A DNA stretch of 64,000 bases, from NCBI GenBank assembly GCA_964567745.1, contig CAZMNY010000006.1, positions 186,001 to 250,000 of the forward strand, read 5' to 3'. Position numbers and translations under genes: made by a program. The stretch is from CAZMNY01 sp964567745. Lineage in GTDB: Bacteria > Planctomycetota > Planctomycetia > Pirellulales > Pirellulaceae. The first letter of the stretch is position 1; each line of letters starts with the position of its first letter. Below the pieces are notes generated by a model. It was not told where the DNA came from and did no database searches. It saw nothing but the letters and a program-made list of their open reading frames with translations. Positions 32,907 to 42,251 of the stretch are shown here, piece by piece.

Positions 32907-35060
32907 TCATCTTGGCTCAACGCCGACGTGAGCCTCCAGGATCTTGCCGTTGAAGGGATTGGGCGTCTCGTAGCGACCAATGGCGTCTTTGAAGTCGAGT
33001 CCGACGTACATGCCGATGACTGGTTGATCCGAATGCAAACCTGGCGACTTGCGTTCCGCCACGGTCTTTCCGTTGATTTTTAGCGACATCGTCTTTTCGT
33101 CAAGCAACGCCTCAATTGTCACCTCGCCGGAAACTGGCTTAAGGGCGATCAGTTCGGTCAATTTGCCATCATTGCGGATGGCAAACGCCGGTCGACCTTT
33201 TTCGAAGTAAAGCGAGTATCCAAATCGCACGCCTCCATGAGAGAGAACGACGCCATCAGGCTTCGCATGGCGAACCGTTGCGATGACGCGAAAGCCTCGG
33301 CGCTTTACCTGAGGTGGATTGGGCTCCGCCTTGGCTTGAGCCTTCGCGCCCGCAGAGTTCGGTTTGACTTTCGGATAGACGCCAACTCGCTCGGCCCACC
33401 GATTCCATTTCGTCGCGAGCTGATCGACTTGGCTGGACTGCGTTGACGCTAAGTCGTTCGACTCTGTTCGGTCGCGCGACATGTCGTAGAGTTCCCATTT
33501 CGCAGCGTCAACGCCTCGGTTCCCCGCCACGCCTCGGCCAACAAGTTTCCAACGGCCATCGCGCACAAAGGCATTGTTTTCGTGCTCGATGAAGATCGGT
33601 TCCTTTCGTTCGAGCGATTCGCCTTTGAACGCAGGTCGCAGCGTCACGCCATCGAGAGCGGATATCGGATGGCCATCGACTTTCGACGGGTATTTGGACT
33701 GGGCCACGTCCAGAATCGTGGGGGCGATGTCGATCAATTGAGCTGGATCCGAAAACCACTTCTTGCGAGGCGAGATCTGTGCTGGCCAATGCATGAAGAA
33801 GGGAGTCGCAGCGCCGCCTTCATGGGCAAAGTGTTTATAGAGCCGAAACGGCGTGTTACTGGCGTTGGCCCAAGCCTCACCGTAACTGTTTGCGTTCTCC
33901 AAATTACGTTTCTCAGCGTCGCGAAATTCGCCTCGCCCTAACATCCCTCCCTCCTGGCAACCGCCGTTGTCCGAGAGAAAGAGGATCAACGTGTTGTTGT
34001 AGATGCCCGACTTCTTCAAGTACGAAACCAGTTTGCCGATGTTTTGGTCGACGCGATCGATCATCGCCGCGTAGACCGCCATCTTGAGATCCATCTCGTC
34101 TTGCTTCTTCGCGTCAAGCGACTTCCAATCGGGGATGCCTGGCGTGCGGTCGGAAAGGCGCCACTGCTTATCGATCAGGCCCAACTCAATTTGGCGTTTG
34201 TATCTTTGCTGGCGAAGTTGGTCCCATCCGATTTTGTACTTGCCGCGATACTTGGCAACGTCCGGCTCGAACGCCTGCAGGGGCCAATGAGGTGCGTTGT
34301 AGGCAAGGTAAAGAAACATCGGACGCTTCGCCCCTTCAAGCTCCTCTTGCAAAAATCGGATCCCATAGTCGGTAAACGCATCGGTTGTGTAGAAATCATC
34401 GCCGGTAGTGCTTTCAGGTTTCTCAATCGGTTCGTTGCCCAGCGTGATGCCTCGAGGATGTTGCGGATGGAACAGGCGCAGCGCACCCGGCAGGCAGCCA
34501 TAGAATTTTTCGAAACCGCGTTGCAATGGCCAGCGATCGCGTGCGTTCGCGCCCAAGTGCCACTTGCCAGCCATCATTGTGGCGTAGCCTCGGTCATGAA
34601 CCATTTCAGCGAGCGTTGCGCAGCGCCGATTCAGGTAGCCCTGATAGGCGGGCGGTTTGCTCTTCCCGCGGTTGCTGTTGGGTGGTTGAGTCATCCAGCC
34701 GATGCCGGTCTGATGAGGATGCAAGCCAGTCATCAACGTGGCTCGCGTCGGGCAGCAGCGGCCGCTGTTGTAAAACTGCGAAAACCGAACGCCGCCATGA
34801 GCCAACACGTCGAGGTTCGGCGTGTTGATCTCGCCACCGTGATAGCCGAGATCGGAAAACCCCATATCGTCGACCATGATCAGAATGATATGAGGTCGGT
34901 TGCTCGGTTCGGCACCTTCCGCAGTGCGATGACCAACTTGGCAACCGATAAAGGCAAGTAGGAACAAAACAACCATGCACGCGTTGTGTCCCCAACCGAA
35001 CTGTCGTGGATGGCGCTGCTGCAAGTTTTGAATTTCTGTTACAGCAATGTGTTCGCGCAT
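32907..35060 (-). CDS. Exported arylsulfatase (CCPTR) with C-terminal beta-sandwich
   Basis: The start at 35060 gives 717 residues, with AAGGAAG upstream that overlaps the end of the preceding sulfatase gene; the in-frame start at 35351 lies deep inside that gene and is rejected. The leader reads ACMVVLFLLAFIGC, so a lipoprotein is possible though the -3 residue is atypical. The sulfatase domain (about 50-560) carries PHIILIMVDDMG, the formylglycine site C102-C-P-T-R, GKWHLG, and LSDNGGCQEGG. Residues about 590-717 form a lamin-G-like sandwich (RRGFRVIATVRHAKPDGVVLSHGG...YVGLDF). That combination resembles arylsulfatase A/choline-sulfatase-like planctomycete enzymes with added binding domains. 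It forms a two-sulfatase operon with the gene at 35065, 4 bases apart. Confidence 0.9.
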   Translation of the reverse strand: MREHIAVTEIQNLQQRHPRQFGWGHNACMVVLFLLAFIGCQVGHRTAEGAEPSNRPHIILIMVDDMGFSDLGYHGGEINTPNLDVLAHGGVRFSQFYNSGRCCPTRATLMTGLHPHQTGIGWMTQPPNSNRGKSKPPAYQGYLNRRCATLAEMVHDRGYATMMAGKWHLGANARDRWPLQRGFEKFYGCLPGALRLFHPQHPRGITLGNEPIEKPESTTGDDFYTTDAFTDYGIRFLQEELEGAKRPMFLYLAYNAPHWPLQAFEPDVAKYRGKYKIGWDQLRQQRYKRQIELGLIDKQWRLSDRTPGIPDWKSLDAKKQDEMDLKMAVYAAMIDRVDQNIGKLVSYLKKSGIYNNTLILFLSDNGGCQEGGMLGRGEFRDAEKRNLENANSYGEAWANASNTPFRLYKHFAHEGGAATPFFMHWPAQISPRKKWFSDPAQLIDIAPTILDVAQSKYPSKVDGHPISALDGVTLRPAFKGESLERKEPIFIEHENNAFVRDGRWKLVGRGVAGNRGVDAAKWELYDMSRDRTESNDLASTQSSQVDQLATKWNRWAERVGVYPKVKPNSAGAKAQAKAEPNPPQVKRRGFRVIATVRHAKPDGVVLSHGGVRFGYSLYFEKGRPAFAIRNDGKLTELIALKPVSGEVTIEALLDEKTMSLKINGKTVAERKSPGLHSDQPVIGMYVGLDFKDAIGRYETPNPFNGKILEAHVGVEPR

Positions 35061-35064
35061 CTTT

Positions 35065-36633
35065 TCACTTCCTTCTTTTCCTGTTTCGTGAAACGGGCTT
35101 CGCGTAGTCGGCAAGTTTCTCGCGTAAGCGTTTGATAATTTCAGGATTCTGCGCCGCGAGGTTTTTGCTTTCCAGCGGATCTGCCTGATAGTCGTAGAGC
35201 TCGTATTCCGCAGTGCGAACCGGCTGATCGATGGCCTTCCATTCGACCAGTCGATATCGCTCAGTACGGATAGAGCGGCCAAGTTTCCGTCGCGGATAAA
35301 CATGGTAGGCGTGATCGCGCACACGGGATTTGGGATCCTTAAGCACGCCAACGAGGCTCAGCCCATCGATCGGCTGCGGCCCTGTCGGCGCTTCGAGTCC
35401 AGCGAGCTCGGCTAGAGTCGGATACAAATCGACGCTTTCAGCCAGTTGACGAGTTGACGTCATAGGACGAGTGACTCCTGGCGCGCTGATTAGAATCGGA
35501 ATGCGGTTGGCTTGCTCGTAGTTCGTGTGCTTGGTCCAAATGCCGAGGTCGCCTAGGTGAAAGCCATGATCGCCCCAGAGCACGACAATCGTGTTGCCGT
35601 CGAGACCGAGCCGGGCGAATTCGTCCATCACTTTGCCGATTTGCGCATCGACGAAACTTGTGCTCGCATAGTAACCATGAATCAGTTTTCGTTTGAGCTT
35701 CTCACCGATAGGCGCCTTTACGGGGACAGGCGAGTAGGCCGCGATTTCGCCACCGCGTTTACCGGCAACTGCTGGGGCATTCGCGGGAAGTGACTCGAAT
35801 TGAGGCAGCGGCAGTTTGGCTGGATCGTACAGATCCCAATATTTCTTGGGAGCGCTAAAGGGCAAGTGGGGCCGAACGAATCCCGTCACAATGAAGAACG
35901 GCTGGCCTTTGTCCTTACGCCGAGTTGCGGCAGCGCGTAAACGCTTAACTACTTCTTCGGCAACGCGACCGTCCGCGTAAGCGTTGTCCGAGACATCGGG
36001 CGATTCATACGCGGCGCCTCGCGGCAAACTGCGGATCTGGCCGAGCTTCTGGTTGGTAAACAGAGCCTCCTCGCGAGTCAGCTTGCCGCCCTCGGTGCTC
36101 GACGGATCGACGTATTCGATCACCTTGTCGTGAAAGTGGGGAACCTCAAACGAACGAGGATCTCCCTGATTGCCATGTCCAATATGAAAGACTTTGCCCA
36201 ACGATTCGGTGCGGTAGCCATGCTTCGCGAAATACTGAGGCATCGTGACCGCGTCGGGAACAATCTCTCGCAACTGGCTGCCAAGTCCATACAGGCCAGT
36301 CGACGTCGAGTGTGAACCGAGCATCAGTGTGAAGCGAGAAGGCGCGCAAACAGCCTGATTGCAGTACGCCATGTCGAATCGCATTCCGCGAGCCGCGAGA
36401 CGATCAATGTTAGGCGTCTTGGCCGAACGATCGCCGTAACATCCGAGCGCCGGTTTAAGGTCGTCGACAAGGATCAGCAGCACATTGGGCTTTTCCTGCG
36501 CTTCGGTCGGCGTCGCCGTGAAACATAACAGGCAAGCAAAGCAGGCCAGGTACTGCCACGCCGGCCATAGTACCCGTCGATTGGACGAAGCGAGGACGCG
36601 CATTTTCTGTAGCGAGTCAGTTGCTATTTTCAT
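35065..36633 (-). CDS. Exported iduronate-2-sulfatase-like sulfatase, CAPSR active site
   Basis: A 522-residue protein with an N-terminal leader (hydrophobic 22-43, ending PTEAQ). Signatures of the iduronate-2-sulfatase group are plain: NVLLILVDDLKPALGCYGD, the formylglycine motif C96-A-P-S-R in NQAVCAPSRFTLMLGSHS, GKVFHIGHGN (compare GKVFHPG), FIVTGFVRPHLPFSAPKKYWDLYD and LWGDHGFHLGDLGIWTKHTNYEQANRIP. The name is by similarity; in marine planctomycetes such enzymes probably act on algal sulfated sugars. A start at 36603 is possible, but AGG before 36633 favours the longer form. It precedes the arylsulfatase gene by 4 bases in the same operon. Confidence 0.92.
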   Translation of the reverse strand: MKIATDSLQKMRVLASSNRRVLWPAWQYLACFACLLCFTATPTEAQEKPNVLLILVDDLKPALGCYGDRSAKTPNIDRLAARGMRFDMAYCNQAVCAPSRFTLMLGSHSTSTGLYGLGSQLREIVPDAVTMPQYFAKHGYRTESLGKVFHIGHGNQGDPRSFEVPHFHDKVIEYVDPSSTEGGKLTREEALFTNQKLGQIRSLPRGAAYESPDVSDNAYADGRVAEEVVKRLRAAATRRKDKGQPFFIVTGFVRPHLPFSAPKKYWDLYDPAKLPLPQFESLPANAPAVAGKRGGEIAAYSPVPVKAPIGEKLKRKLIHGYYASTSFVDAQIGKVMDEFARLGLDGNTIVVLWGDHGFHLGDLGIWTKHTNYEQANRIPILISAPGVTRPMTSTRQLAESVDLYPTLAELAGLEAPTGPQPIDGLSLVGVLKDPKSRVRDHAYHVYPRRKLGRSIRTERYRLVEWKAIDQPVRTAEYELYDYQADPLESKNLAAQNPEIIKRLREKLADYAKPVSRNRKRRK

Positions 36634-36815
36634 TCGATCTTGCCTGTGGTGCGTTTGCTATGATGCTGCATTGCATTTTACTGCTTGGCGGAAAGCCTCG
36701 CAGGTATGGGACGGCCGTGTTTCGTGCGCGTCCGCCTACGATTGATACGGTATAGCTCGGCGCGACCGAAAGAAGCTCGCACTGAACCGCAAAGTTAACC
36801 GTCGGCATCCACGCA

Positions 36816-36980
36816 ATGAAAAGAAGATTCGTCGCGATTGCTATCCTATGGACAGTCGTCTTTCTATCGGCGTTTGTCTGGTTCAACAACGTCCCAAGAA
36901 AACTGGGCATGTTCAATCATCCCATGTTGCTTGAATCTGTCGATTACGGATTCCCGGCCGTTCGGCCGTGTCGAATTTAA
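36816..36980 (+). CDS. Small putative single-membrane-helix protein (54 residues)
   Basis: This short open frame begins ATG at 36816 and encodes KRR followed by a hydrophobic helix (FVAIAILWTVVFLSAFVWF), then NNVPRKLGMFNHPMLLESVDYGFP and a stop. The charge-then-helix pattern and the natural-looking mature part suggest a real or recently real membrane-anchored protein. The expected continuation seems to slip into another frame after GFPAVRP, so it may be the truncated start of a longer gene. No clear ribosome site is seen. Confidence 0.35.
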   Translation: MKRRFVAIAILWTVVFLSAFVWFNNVPRKLGMFNHPMLLESVDYGFPAVRPCRI

Positions 36981-37291
36981 ACGCGACCCAAGGATTGATG
37001 AGCCGTTCTCGCGATTCCTGCATAGCGGGGGCTGCTGATCGATCAAAAGGACGGCGACCCGCGAGTGATGTCGCGGAAACGAATCGATAAAGGAATCGCT
37101 AGTCGTTGAAGGATCCGCAGAAAGCGGCAGTGAAAACCCAAGTCTGGCAAACTGGGCGACTTGGCGATCTGCTGGGATGGTGAGGCAATTCACATTGATT
37201 CAGCCGACTTGTCGTTAAAATCGACTGCAGGAACGGCCAAGACTTGAAGTCACATTTCACTTGCGACGTTTGCGTTCTACGGAGATCCGAC
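36981..37291. other. Intergenic stretch without recognisable feature
   Basis: Between the small membrane ORF and the thioredoxin-like pseudogene I see only short overlapping open frames on both strands with no family resemblance, no strong hairpin and no repeat copy. A ribosome site (GGAG, 37281-37284) for the next gene lies at its right end. Confidence 0.5.
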
Positions 37292-37816
37292 ATGAATCTG
37301 CCTGCTCTCGTCTTGACAGCACTCTTGGTGACTGCGGCGGACACTCCGGTCGACAACGAAAACGCCATCGTCGCGTCGGGCCCGAAAGAGGGCACCATGC
37401 TGACGATCTTTAAAGCAACTCGAGTCGCCAACGGCACATGCATTCATTGTGCAATGACCTGAGGCAACGCCGTTATGTCCTTCGTGAAGGAGTTAGACGA
37501 GCCGACGGCCGACTACATTCGATTTCTGGATGCCAACTACGATCAACTGAGAAAGAAACGTCGAGCTCGAGTCGTGCTCATTTGGCTTGACGGGGACGAA
37601 GGCAAGTTGGCGGCATGGGCGAACGAAAACGACATTAATAAACTGCCACTCTCTGTCGTCAGCTCAAAGAACGAGAAGTTAAAGACTTGGAATATCAATT
37701 GCGACGCGGCGCATACGCTCATACTGCTCAAACGCCGCAAGGTCATGAATTCGTATGGCGACTCGCAATCGCCCTCAGCGGCTCGAGTCATGTCCAGTTC
37801 TGCGATTTTTGATTGA
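37292..37816 (+). pseudogene. Exported thioredoxin-like gene interrupted by one in-frame TGA
   Basis: The ATG at 37292 (GGAG 7 bases upstream) opens a signal peptide (MNLPALVLTALLVTAA) followed by NENAIVASGPKEGTMLTIFKATRVANGTCIHCAMT and a TGA at 37460-37462. The same frame continues without another stop as GNAVMSFVKELDEPTADYIRFLDANYDQLRKK and on through RARVVLIWLDGDEGKLAAWA and HTLILLKRRKVMNSYGD. The joined product matches a planctomycete exported thioredoxin-fold family with a CxxC near the same place. The end (SQSPSAARVMSS...) departs from the family, so a second lesion is likely near 37760. Function in redox or metal handling is only inferred. Either a nonsense mutation or read-through is possible. 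Confidence 0.65.
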
Positions 37817-38086
37817 GCCGAAGTGTGCGTTCTTAGCCGACTCGATTTTTCGCAACATTGTTGAGTTGGCTGGAATCGCCCTCGTTGCCTTTCATGCCCC
37901 AACGGTCAATGGCGTGCACGCATGCCCGCTAATCGGCGCGCTCTTTCATTCTGCGGTCGAGCGGGCAACGATCGCTTGCCTTCACTGGTGTTGAGCGAGA
38001 AACTAAAGATGTGCTCGACCAGCGGGACGAGGCAAATGGTACGGCTTTTGCTTCGCCTTCAAGGAAACAACTCAGGGAGAAAAACC

Positions 38087-38665
38087 ATGACAAGCCAAGC
38101 AATGCGAATGACAGCAATCGCCTGTTTACTGGGCACGGCCGGATGCGTGACCGACAAAGTCGTGGTCTACAAGGAGAGCCTGCTCGACGCCAAGGCGATG
38201 AAACAATTTGTCGGCGAGTACAATGTCGAGAAATGACCCGGCAATGAAAGACCCGAAACCGTAACGGTCTCAGCAAAGAAGGGCAAGCACTATTTCTCCT
38301 ACGAAGCGTCCGACAAAAAAAAAATCAACAATCGATTCATGCTCTCGAAGATCCCAAATTCAAAACGGAACCTGTTACTCGTCTCGGTCCCCAGTCAAGG
38401 CGACACTAACAAATCCAATATTTTCTTCATCGGTCAAGTCGAAAAGGGAAAGATGCATCTGTGGATCGTCGTCTCGAACATGCCGGTTGCGGAAGGGCGA
38501 CTCGCCTTCGAAAACCACAAGGCAAAAGCCGGTGACGTGAAGAAGTTCCTCTCGAAATACGCTGACGAGTTCGTCAGAGCAAACAAACCGACGGTGACGC
38601 TCAAAAAAGTCAAAGGCATAGGCGGGGATACCAAGTCAAGAAGCCTCTCCCCGATCGCTCGTTAA
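38087..38665 (+). pseudogene. Small lipoprotein gene interrupted by one in-frame TGA
   Basis: The frame from ATG 38087 (AGGGAGA 6 bases upstream) encodes a lipoprotein leader with lipobox LLGTAGC, then VTDKVVVYKESLLDAKAMKQFVGEYNVEK and TGA at 38234-38236. The same frame stays open to 38665 (PGNERPETVTVSAKKGKHYFSYEA...LLLVSVPSQGD...IFFIGQVEKGKMHLWIVV...KFLSKYADEF), about 192 codons in all. Composition and strand pattern are uniform across the TGA, so it was one gene: a lipocalin-like or hypothetical exported lipoprotein I cannot name. Its terminal TAA overlaps the TAA of the convergent sulfatase gene (38662-38665). It is the second gene in a row with one in-frame TGA. Confidence 0.65.
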
Positions 38666-40050
38666 TCGTACCTCAACAATGTCTGCCCTTTGGCTGGCAT
38701 TGAGTCGAGCGATGTTTGCAATGCCTTGCGGACCTTGTCTCGACCATTGATGGGGGATGCTTCCAAGACGTCGTTTTCAACGTCGAACAATCGTCCGTCG
38801 CCGTAGAGCTTCCATCGCTGATTGCGCACGAATGTCAGGGGTTTTCCCTTTTCGGGTCGAGGCCAATAGTAGATGTGAATCGGCCGTCGAGCCGCCGACT
38901 CTTTTCCCTGCAAGGTGGGTAGAAAACTCACACCATCGGTTGAGCCGGGAAGCGAAGCTCCGCTGAGTGCAGCAAGGGTAGGGATAAAGTCGGAGAATTC
39001 CACCAGTCGATTTGTTACGCGGCCCGCGGGAACATAGCCGGGCTGGTAGGCGATCAAAGCGACTCGAGTTCCAGCGTCGGTCGGCTTGCCCTTGCCGCCT
39101 CGCACTTCAACGTCTCCCATCTTCGATCGAATGGAACTGTGCGTTCCATTATCGCCGTTGACTAGCACAAGCGTATTGTCGTCGATCCCCAGCTCGACAG
39201 TCTTGTCGACGAGCCGGCCAATCAACTTGTCCATATAGGCGACCATGTCGCCAAAGTTCTGTTGTTTGTTTTTGCTTTTCTTGTTGGCGCTGTCCGGCGT
39301 CGGTTGAAAGGGACTGTGGACCAGAGCCATCGGGTAGTATAGAAAAAACGGTTCGTCGCGATACTCCTCCATGCGGTCCAAAAGAAACTGACAGTAGACG
39401 TCTGGACCGTACTTGTTCTTGTCGAACTGTTTCAGTTTCCCGTCGATCGTAACGAGCGGTCCCCAATAGCGATCACCGAGTTGATCGACTTGCCACAGGC
39501 AATGCCGCTCGAATCCCATCTCCTCTGGCAGCGCGCCCTTAGCTCGAAATTCCTTTCTGTAGTGCTTCGCGCCGTAGAGTTGCCATTTGCCCGCAATCGC
39601 GGTGCGGCACCCGGCTTGAAGAAACATACGGCCAAACGTTTTTTGATCTCGCTTGAGAATCGAAAACGCCGCGTAATTTCGAACGTTACTCAGGCCGGTC
39701 ATGATCTTCACGCGACTCGGCGTACAGAGCGGCTGTGAGTAGCAGTGGTTGAATCGCATACCGCCCGCAGCCATTCGATCGAGGTTGGGCGTCGAGTAGG
39801 ATGTGCCTCCGTAGCTGCCATAACATTCGTAGCCAATGTCATCCGCCATGATCAGGATGATGTTGGGACGCTTGGCGCGCGCCTCGTTCGCGAAAGCGAG
39901 TTGCCCCAAAGCGACCAGTAAGAGGGTCGCAGTCCAAACCATGTTTCGGCCGAGTGACGTGAACGAATTTGTCAGGCTTACCGTCAGGTCGACGTTCGCA
40001 AACAAATAGTCGATCTCGGGCCCATGCGTGCTCGCTGTCTGATCGTTCAT
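38662..40050 (-). CDS. Exported S1 sulfatase, CTPSR active site
   Basis: The 462-residue frame starts at 40050 with AGGGA upstream. A start at 39942 would begin directly at the signal peptide (MVWTATLLLVALGQLAFANEARA) but has no ribosome site; the true start is open. The domain shows RPNIILIMADDIGYECYGSYGG, the formylglycine motif C109-T-P-S-R (numbered from 40050), GKWQLYG where GKWHLG is usual (a Gln replaces the common His), LVNGDNGTHSSI for the late metal site, and RGGKGKPTDAGTRVALIA. It is about 430 residues when mature, short for S1. Substrate unknown. It is convergent with the lipoprotein gene and divergent from the beta-helix gene. Confidence 0.9.
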   Translation of the reverse strand: MNDQTASTHGPEIDYLFANVDLTVSLTNSFTSLGRNMVWTATLLLVALGQLAFANEARAKRPNIILIMADDIGYECYGSYGGTSYSTPNLDRMAAGGMRFNHCYSQPLCTPSRVKIMTGLSNVRNYAAFSILKRDQKTFGRMFLQAGCRTAIAGKWQLYGAKHYRKEFRAKGALPEEMGFERHCLWQVDQLGDRYWGPLVTIDGKLKQFDKNKYGPDVYCQFLLDRMEEYRDEPFFLYYPMALVHSPFQPTPDSANKKSKNKQQNFGDMVAYMDKLIGRLVDKTVELGIDDNTLVLVNGDNGTHSSIRSKMGDVEVRGGKGKPTDAGTRVALIAYQPGYVPAGRVTNRLVEFSDFIPTLAALSGASLPGSTDGVSFLPTLQGKESAARRPIHIYYWPRPEKGKPLTFVRNQRWKLYGDGRLFDVENDVLEASPINGRDKVRKALQTSLDSMPAKGQTLLRYD

Positions 40051-40284
40051 CCGATTTCCCTTTTAGGCGCCGACGTTTGAGGGGCGACGCTTGAGTCGCG
40101 AAGAATGCTGTACTGCATTTTAGTTATACACTGAGGCGAAATCGGAAACTTTGTGCAAACGCGTGACGTTTCTCACAGGGCGGAGTATCTTTGTCGCCGC
40201 GCGAGGCTCGCGGCGCGGTAAGATGATTCTCCCCTGGCGGCCTTCCTTCCTCCGACCCCACTCGTTCCCGCAGGAGTCAACGCC

Positions 40285-41982
40285 ATGTGTTCGAGCAAGC
40301 AAACCCGATTTCGCAACACGAGTCCGATGACTTGGCTATTCGCGACCTACCTGGCGACTCAATTGTCCGCCGCCACAATTGCGGCTGAGGCGATTCGCGT
40401 GCCTCAAGATCACAAGACGATTCAAGCCGGCATCAATGCGGCGAGCGACGGCGCAGTCGTTCTTGTCGGCGCCGGAACGTACCGTGAACGAATACGTATG
40501 AAAGCTGGCGTTACGGTGCGGAGCGTCGGCGACAACGCGAAAGGTAAGTCGGGGTTGAAGCGAGCCGAAGCGACGATTATCGACGGCAACGTCGAAGGCG
40601 CGAGCGGCGCCGGAGCTACTATGGCCGAAGGCTCGACACTCGATGGTTTCACCGTGACAGGCGTCGGCAAATACGATGACGATCTTTGGAATAAACACTA
40701 CGCCACGAAAGGCGAACATCAGTCGCACGAACACATTGGCAAGCCTGGAACGGCAGGTATCGCCGTGCTTGGCATTTCGCACTGTACTGTAGCCAACAAC
40801 ATTGTGCATCACATTGGATACAGCGGGATCGCCATCATGGGCGCCGAAGGAAAACGCGGCTCGCCTCGAATCGTCGGCAACGTCTCCTACCGCAACATGG
40901 GCGGCGGCATCGGCTCGATGAAGGGATCGACTGCGACGATCGAGAACAATACTTGTTTCGAAAATTTCTACGCGGGCATTGGTCACGATAACGCGAGCCC
41001 GCTTGTGATCGGCAATGTTTGCTACGGAAATGTCCGAGCCGGTATTGGCGTCAGCGAACACGCGAAGCCGGTTGTCCGAGGAAACACGTGCTACAAGAAC
41101 CGTCGCGCAGGGATTGGTATCCGCACTGGCGCGGAGACATCGCCAGTCGTCGAACACAACGTGTGCTACGAAAACGACATGGCCGGAATTGGATCGCGCG
41201 ACGACGCGACGCCCATCATTCGGCACAACAAGTGTTACAAGAATGCGATGGCGGGGATCGGCTGCCAAACGAATGCGAAGCCGCTGATCGAGCACAACGA
41301 ATGCTACGAAAACAAGATGGCTGGCATCGGCTGCCAGACTCAGGCACAACCTGTGATTCGCCACAACATTTGCCGCAACAACGCCAGAGCCGGAATCGGA
41401 GTCGAGCGAGGCGCCAAGGCGTTGATCCTCGACAACAAGTGCGTCGAAAACAAGCTCGTCGCCATCGGAGTCCGCAATGGGTCGACCGCCCACATCGCCG
41501 AGAACTTGCTTGTGCGAACAGGAGGCATGCCGCCGATGATCGCCATTCGTGAAAACTCAACGGCCGTCGTCCGCAACAACACCATTCGGGGCGGCGGAGT
41601 CGCTGGCGTCATGGTTCAAGGGACGGCAACCATCGACGGCAATCAATTCGAAGGCAACGGCCCTCGCCGCGGCGGTCCGCCCAACTTCGCGGTTTGGGTT
41701 CATACCGGCGCCGATGTGACAGTCAACAACAATCGAGCCGATCGCTGGCGACACTCTCTATTCGCCTCCGCCGCTCGCCGAGTTCGAGCGACCGGCAACA
41801 CGACGTCCAACTTTATCGGCAAAGCCATCGTCGTGAATAAATCCGAGCTGCCGGCCCATGTCTTCGGCAACACCGCCTTGTCCGACGACGCGAAAGATGT
41901 CGCCGCCGAAGTCGGCGAACCAAAGGGCGTCGTTGCAGACAACAATCGCAAGTCGCCACCTAAGGAAGAGGCCGCGAAGTAG
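40285..41982 (+). CDS. Exported right-handed beta-helix protein with a cysteine-ladder repeat
   Basis: The 565-residue protein starts after GGAG (9 bases) and has a leader ending ATIAAEA. The mature part is a parallel beta-helix of the NosD/pectate-lyase type: VPQDHKTIQAGINAASDGAVVLVGAGTYRERI caps the helix. At about 200-405 come coils with the pattern N-x-C-Y-x-N-x2-A-G-I-G, mostly 23 residues apart. Eight consecutive coils carry the cysteine, from NTCFENFYAGIG to NKCVENKLVAIG; the coil before them (NVSYRNMGGGIG) has serine instead. Such folds bind or cut polysaccharides; no obvious catalytic acid cluster can be assigned from sequence alone. The tail is Lys/Glu rich. It stands alone on the plus strand among sulfatase genes, so glycan binding or lyase action is plausible but inferred. 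Confidence 0.88.
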   Translation: MCSSKQTRFRNTSPMTWLFATYLATQLSAATIAAEAIRVPQDHKTIQAGINAASDGAVVLVGAGTYRERIRMKAGVTVRSVGDNAKGKSGLKRAEATIIDGNVEGASGAGATMAEGSTLDGFTVTGVGKYDDDLWNKHYATKGEHQSHEHIGKPGTAGIAVLGISHCTVANNIVHHIGYSGIAIMGAEGKRGSPRIVGNVSYRNMGGGIGSMKGSTATIENNTCFENFYAGIGHDNASPLVIGNVCYGNVRAGIGVSEHAKPVVRGNTCYKNRRAGIGIRTGAETSPVVEHNVCYENDMAGIGSRDDATPIIRHNKCYKNAMAGIGCQTNAKPLIEHNECYENKMAGIGCQTQAQPVIRHNICRNNARAGIGVERGAKALILDNKCVENKLVAIGVRNGSTAHIAENLLVRTGGMPPMIAIRENSTAVVRNNTIRGGGVAGVMVQGTATIDGNQFEGNGPRRGGPPNFAVWVHTGADVTVNNNRADRWRHSLFASAARRVRATGNTTSNFIGKAIVVNKSELPAHVFGNTALSDDAKDVAAEVGEPKGVVADNNRKSPPKEEAAK

Positions 41983-42039
41983 CAGACCAAGCTTTCATTA
42001 GGCTCGTGGCTGGGACATCCTGCCGCAGTGGAGTTTCCG

Positions 42040-42091
42040 CTAGCTGCGAGTCCGATTCACCAGCACGGGGCGAGCAAGCTCGTTGGGGTCT
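42040..42091. repeat. Dispersed hairpin repeat, diverged copy 3
   Basis: CTAGCTGCGAGTCCGATTCACC is followed, after a short divergent stretch, by CGAGCAAGCTCGTTGGGGTCT, matching the copies at 19094-19203 and 61202-61238. It lies between the convergent ends of the beta-helix gene and a DUF1501 gene. Confidence 0.75.
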
Positions 42092-42099
42092 CGGCTGCG

Positions 42100-42120
42100 C
42101 GTTGCCCCTTCGGGGCAACG
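42100..42120. terminator. Strong hairpin, possible bidirectional terminator
   Basis: CGTTGCCCC and GGGGCAACG form a perfect 9-bp stem with a TTC loop between two convergent genes. The site suits transcription termination, but no T-run follows on either strand, so it may instead be part of the adjacent repeat element. Confidence 0.5.
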
Positions 42121-42251
42121 GACTCACCTCACGGCGTCAAAAAGCTGCTGGCCTAACGATTAAGTCAACAGGCCGCTTGCCCGTGGCGGTCTTCGTTCCA
42201 TTTTGCACTTTGCATTCTTCACTTTGCACTTGGAGCGACACTCGTGGCTCA

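Noticed and set aside
32681..32980. Minus-strand frame overlapping the end of the arylsulfatase gene
   Set aside because: A stretch such as SDGDWRLYEFGPLKF looks somewhat protein-like, but it overlaps a firm gene end, has no start signal and I recognise no family.
32907..35351. Upstream start at 35351 for the arylsulfatase
   Set aside because: The extra 97 residues overlap the end of the preceding sulfatase in another frame and show no domain; a ribosome site and leader support 35060.
37292..38665. In-frame TGA codons as selenocysteine sites
   Set aside because: The first TGA is three codons after a CxxC, not within a CxxU or UxxC motif, and the second lies in a hydrophilic stretch of a lipoprotein. 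No obvious conserved hairpin follows either codon.
40336..41493. 385-codon minus-strand frame with Val/Asp-rich repeats
   Set aside because: Its repeats are only the mirror of the beta-helix coils on the plus strand.
41019..41552. Repeat-rich region as a CRISPR array
   Set aside because: The roughly 69-base periodicity is coding repetition of beta-helix coils, kept in frame, not identical repeats with unique spacers.
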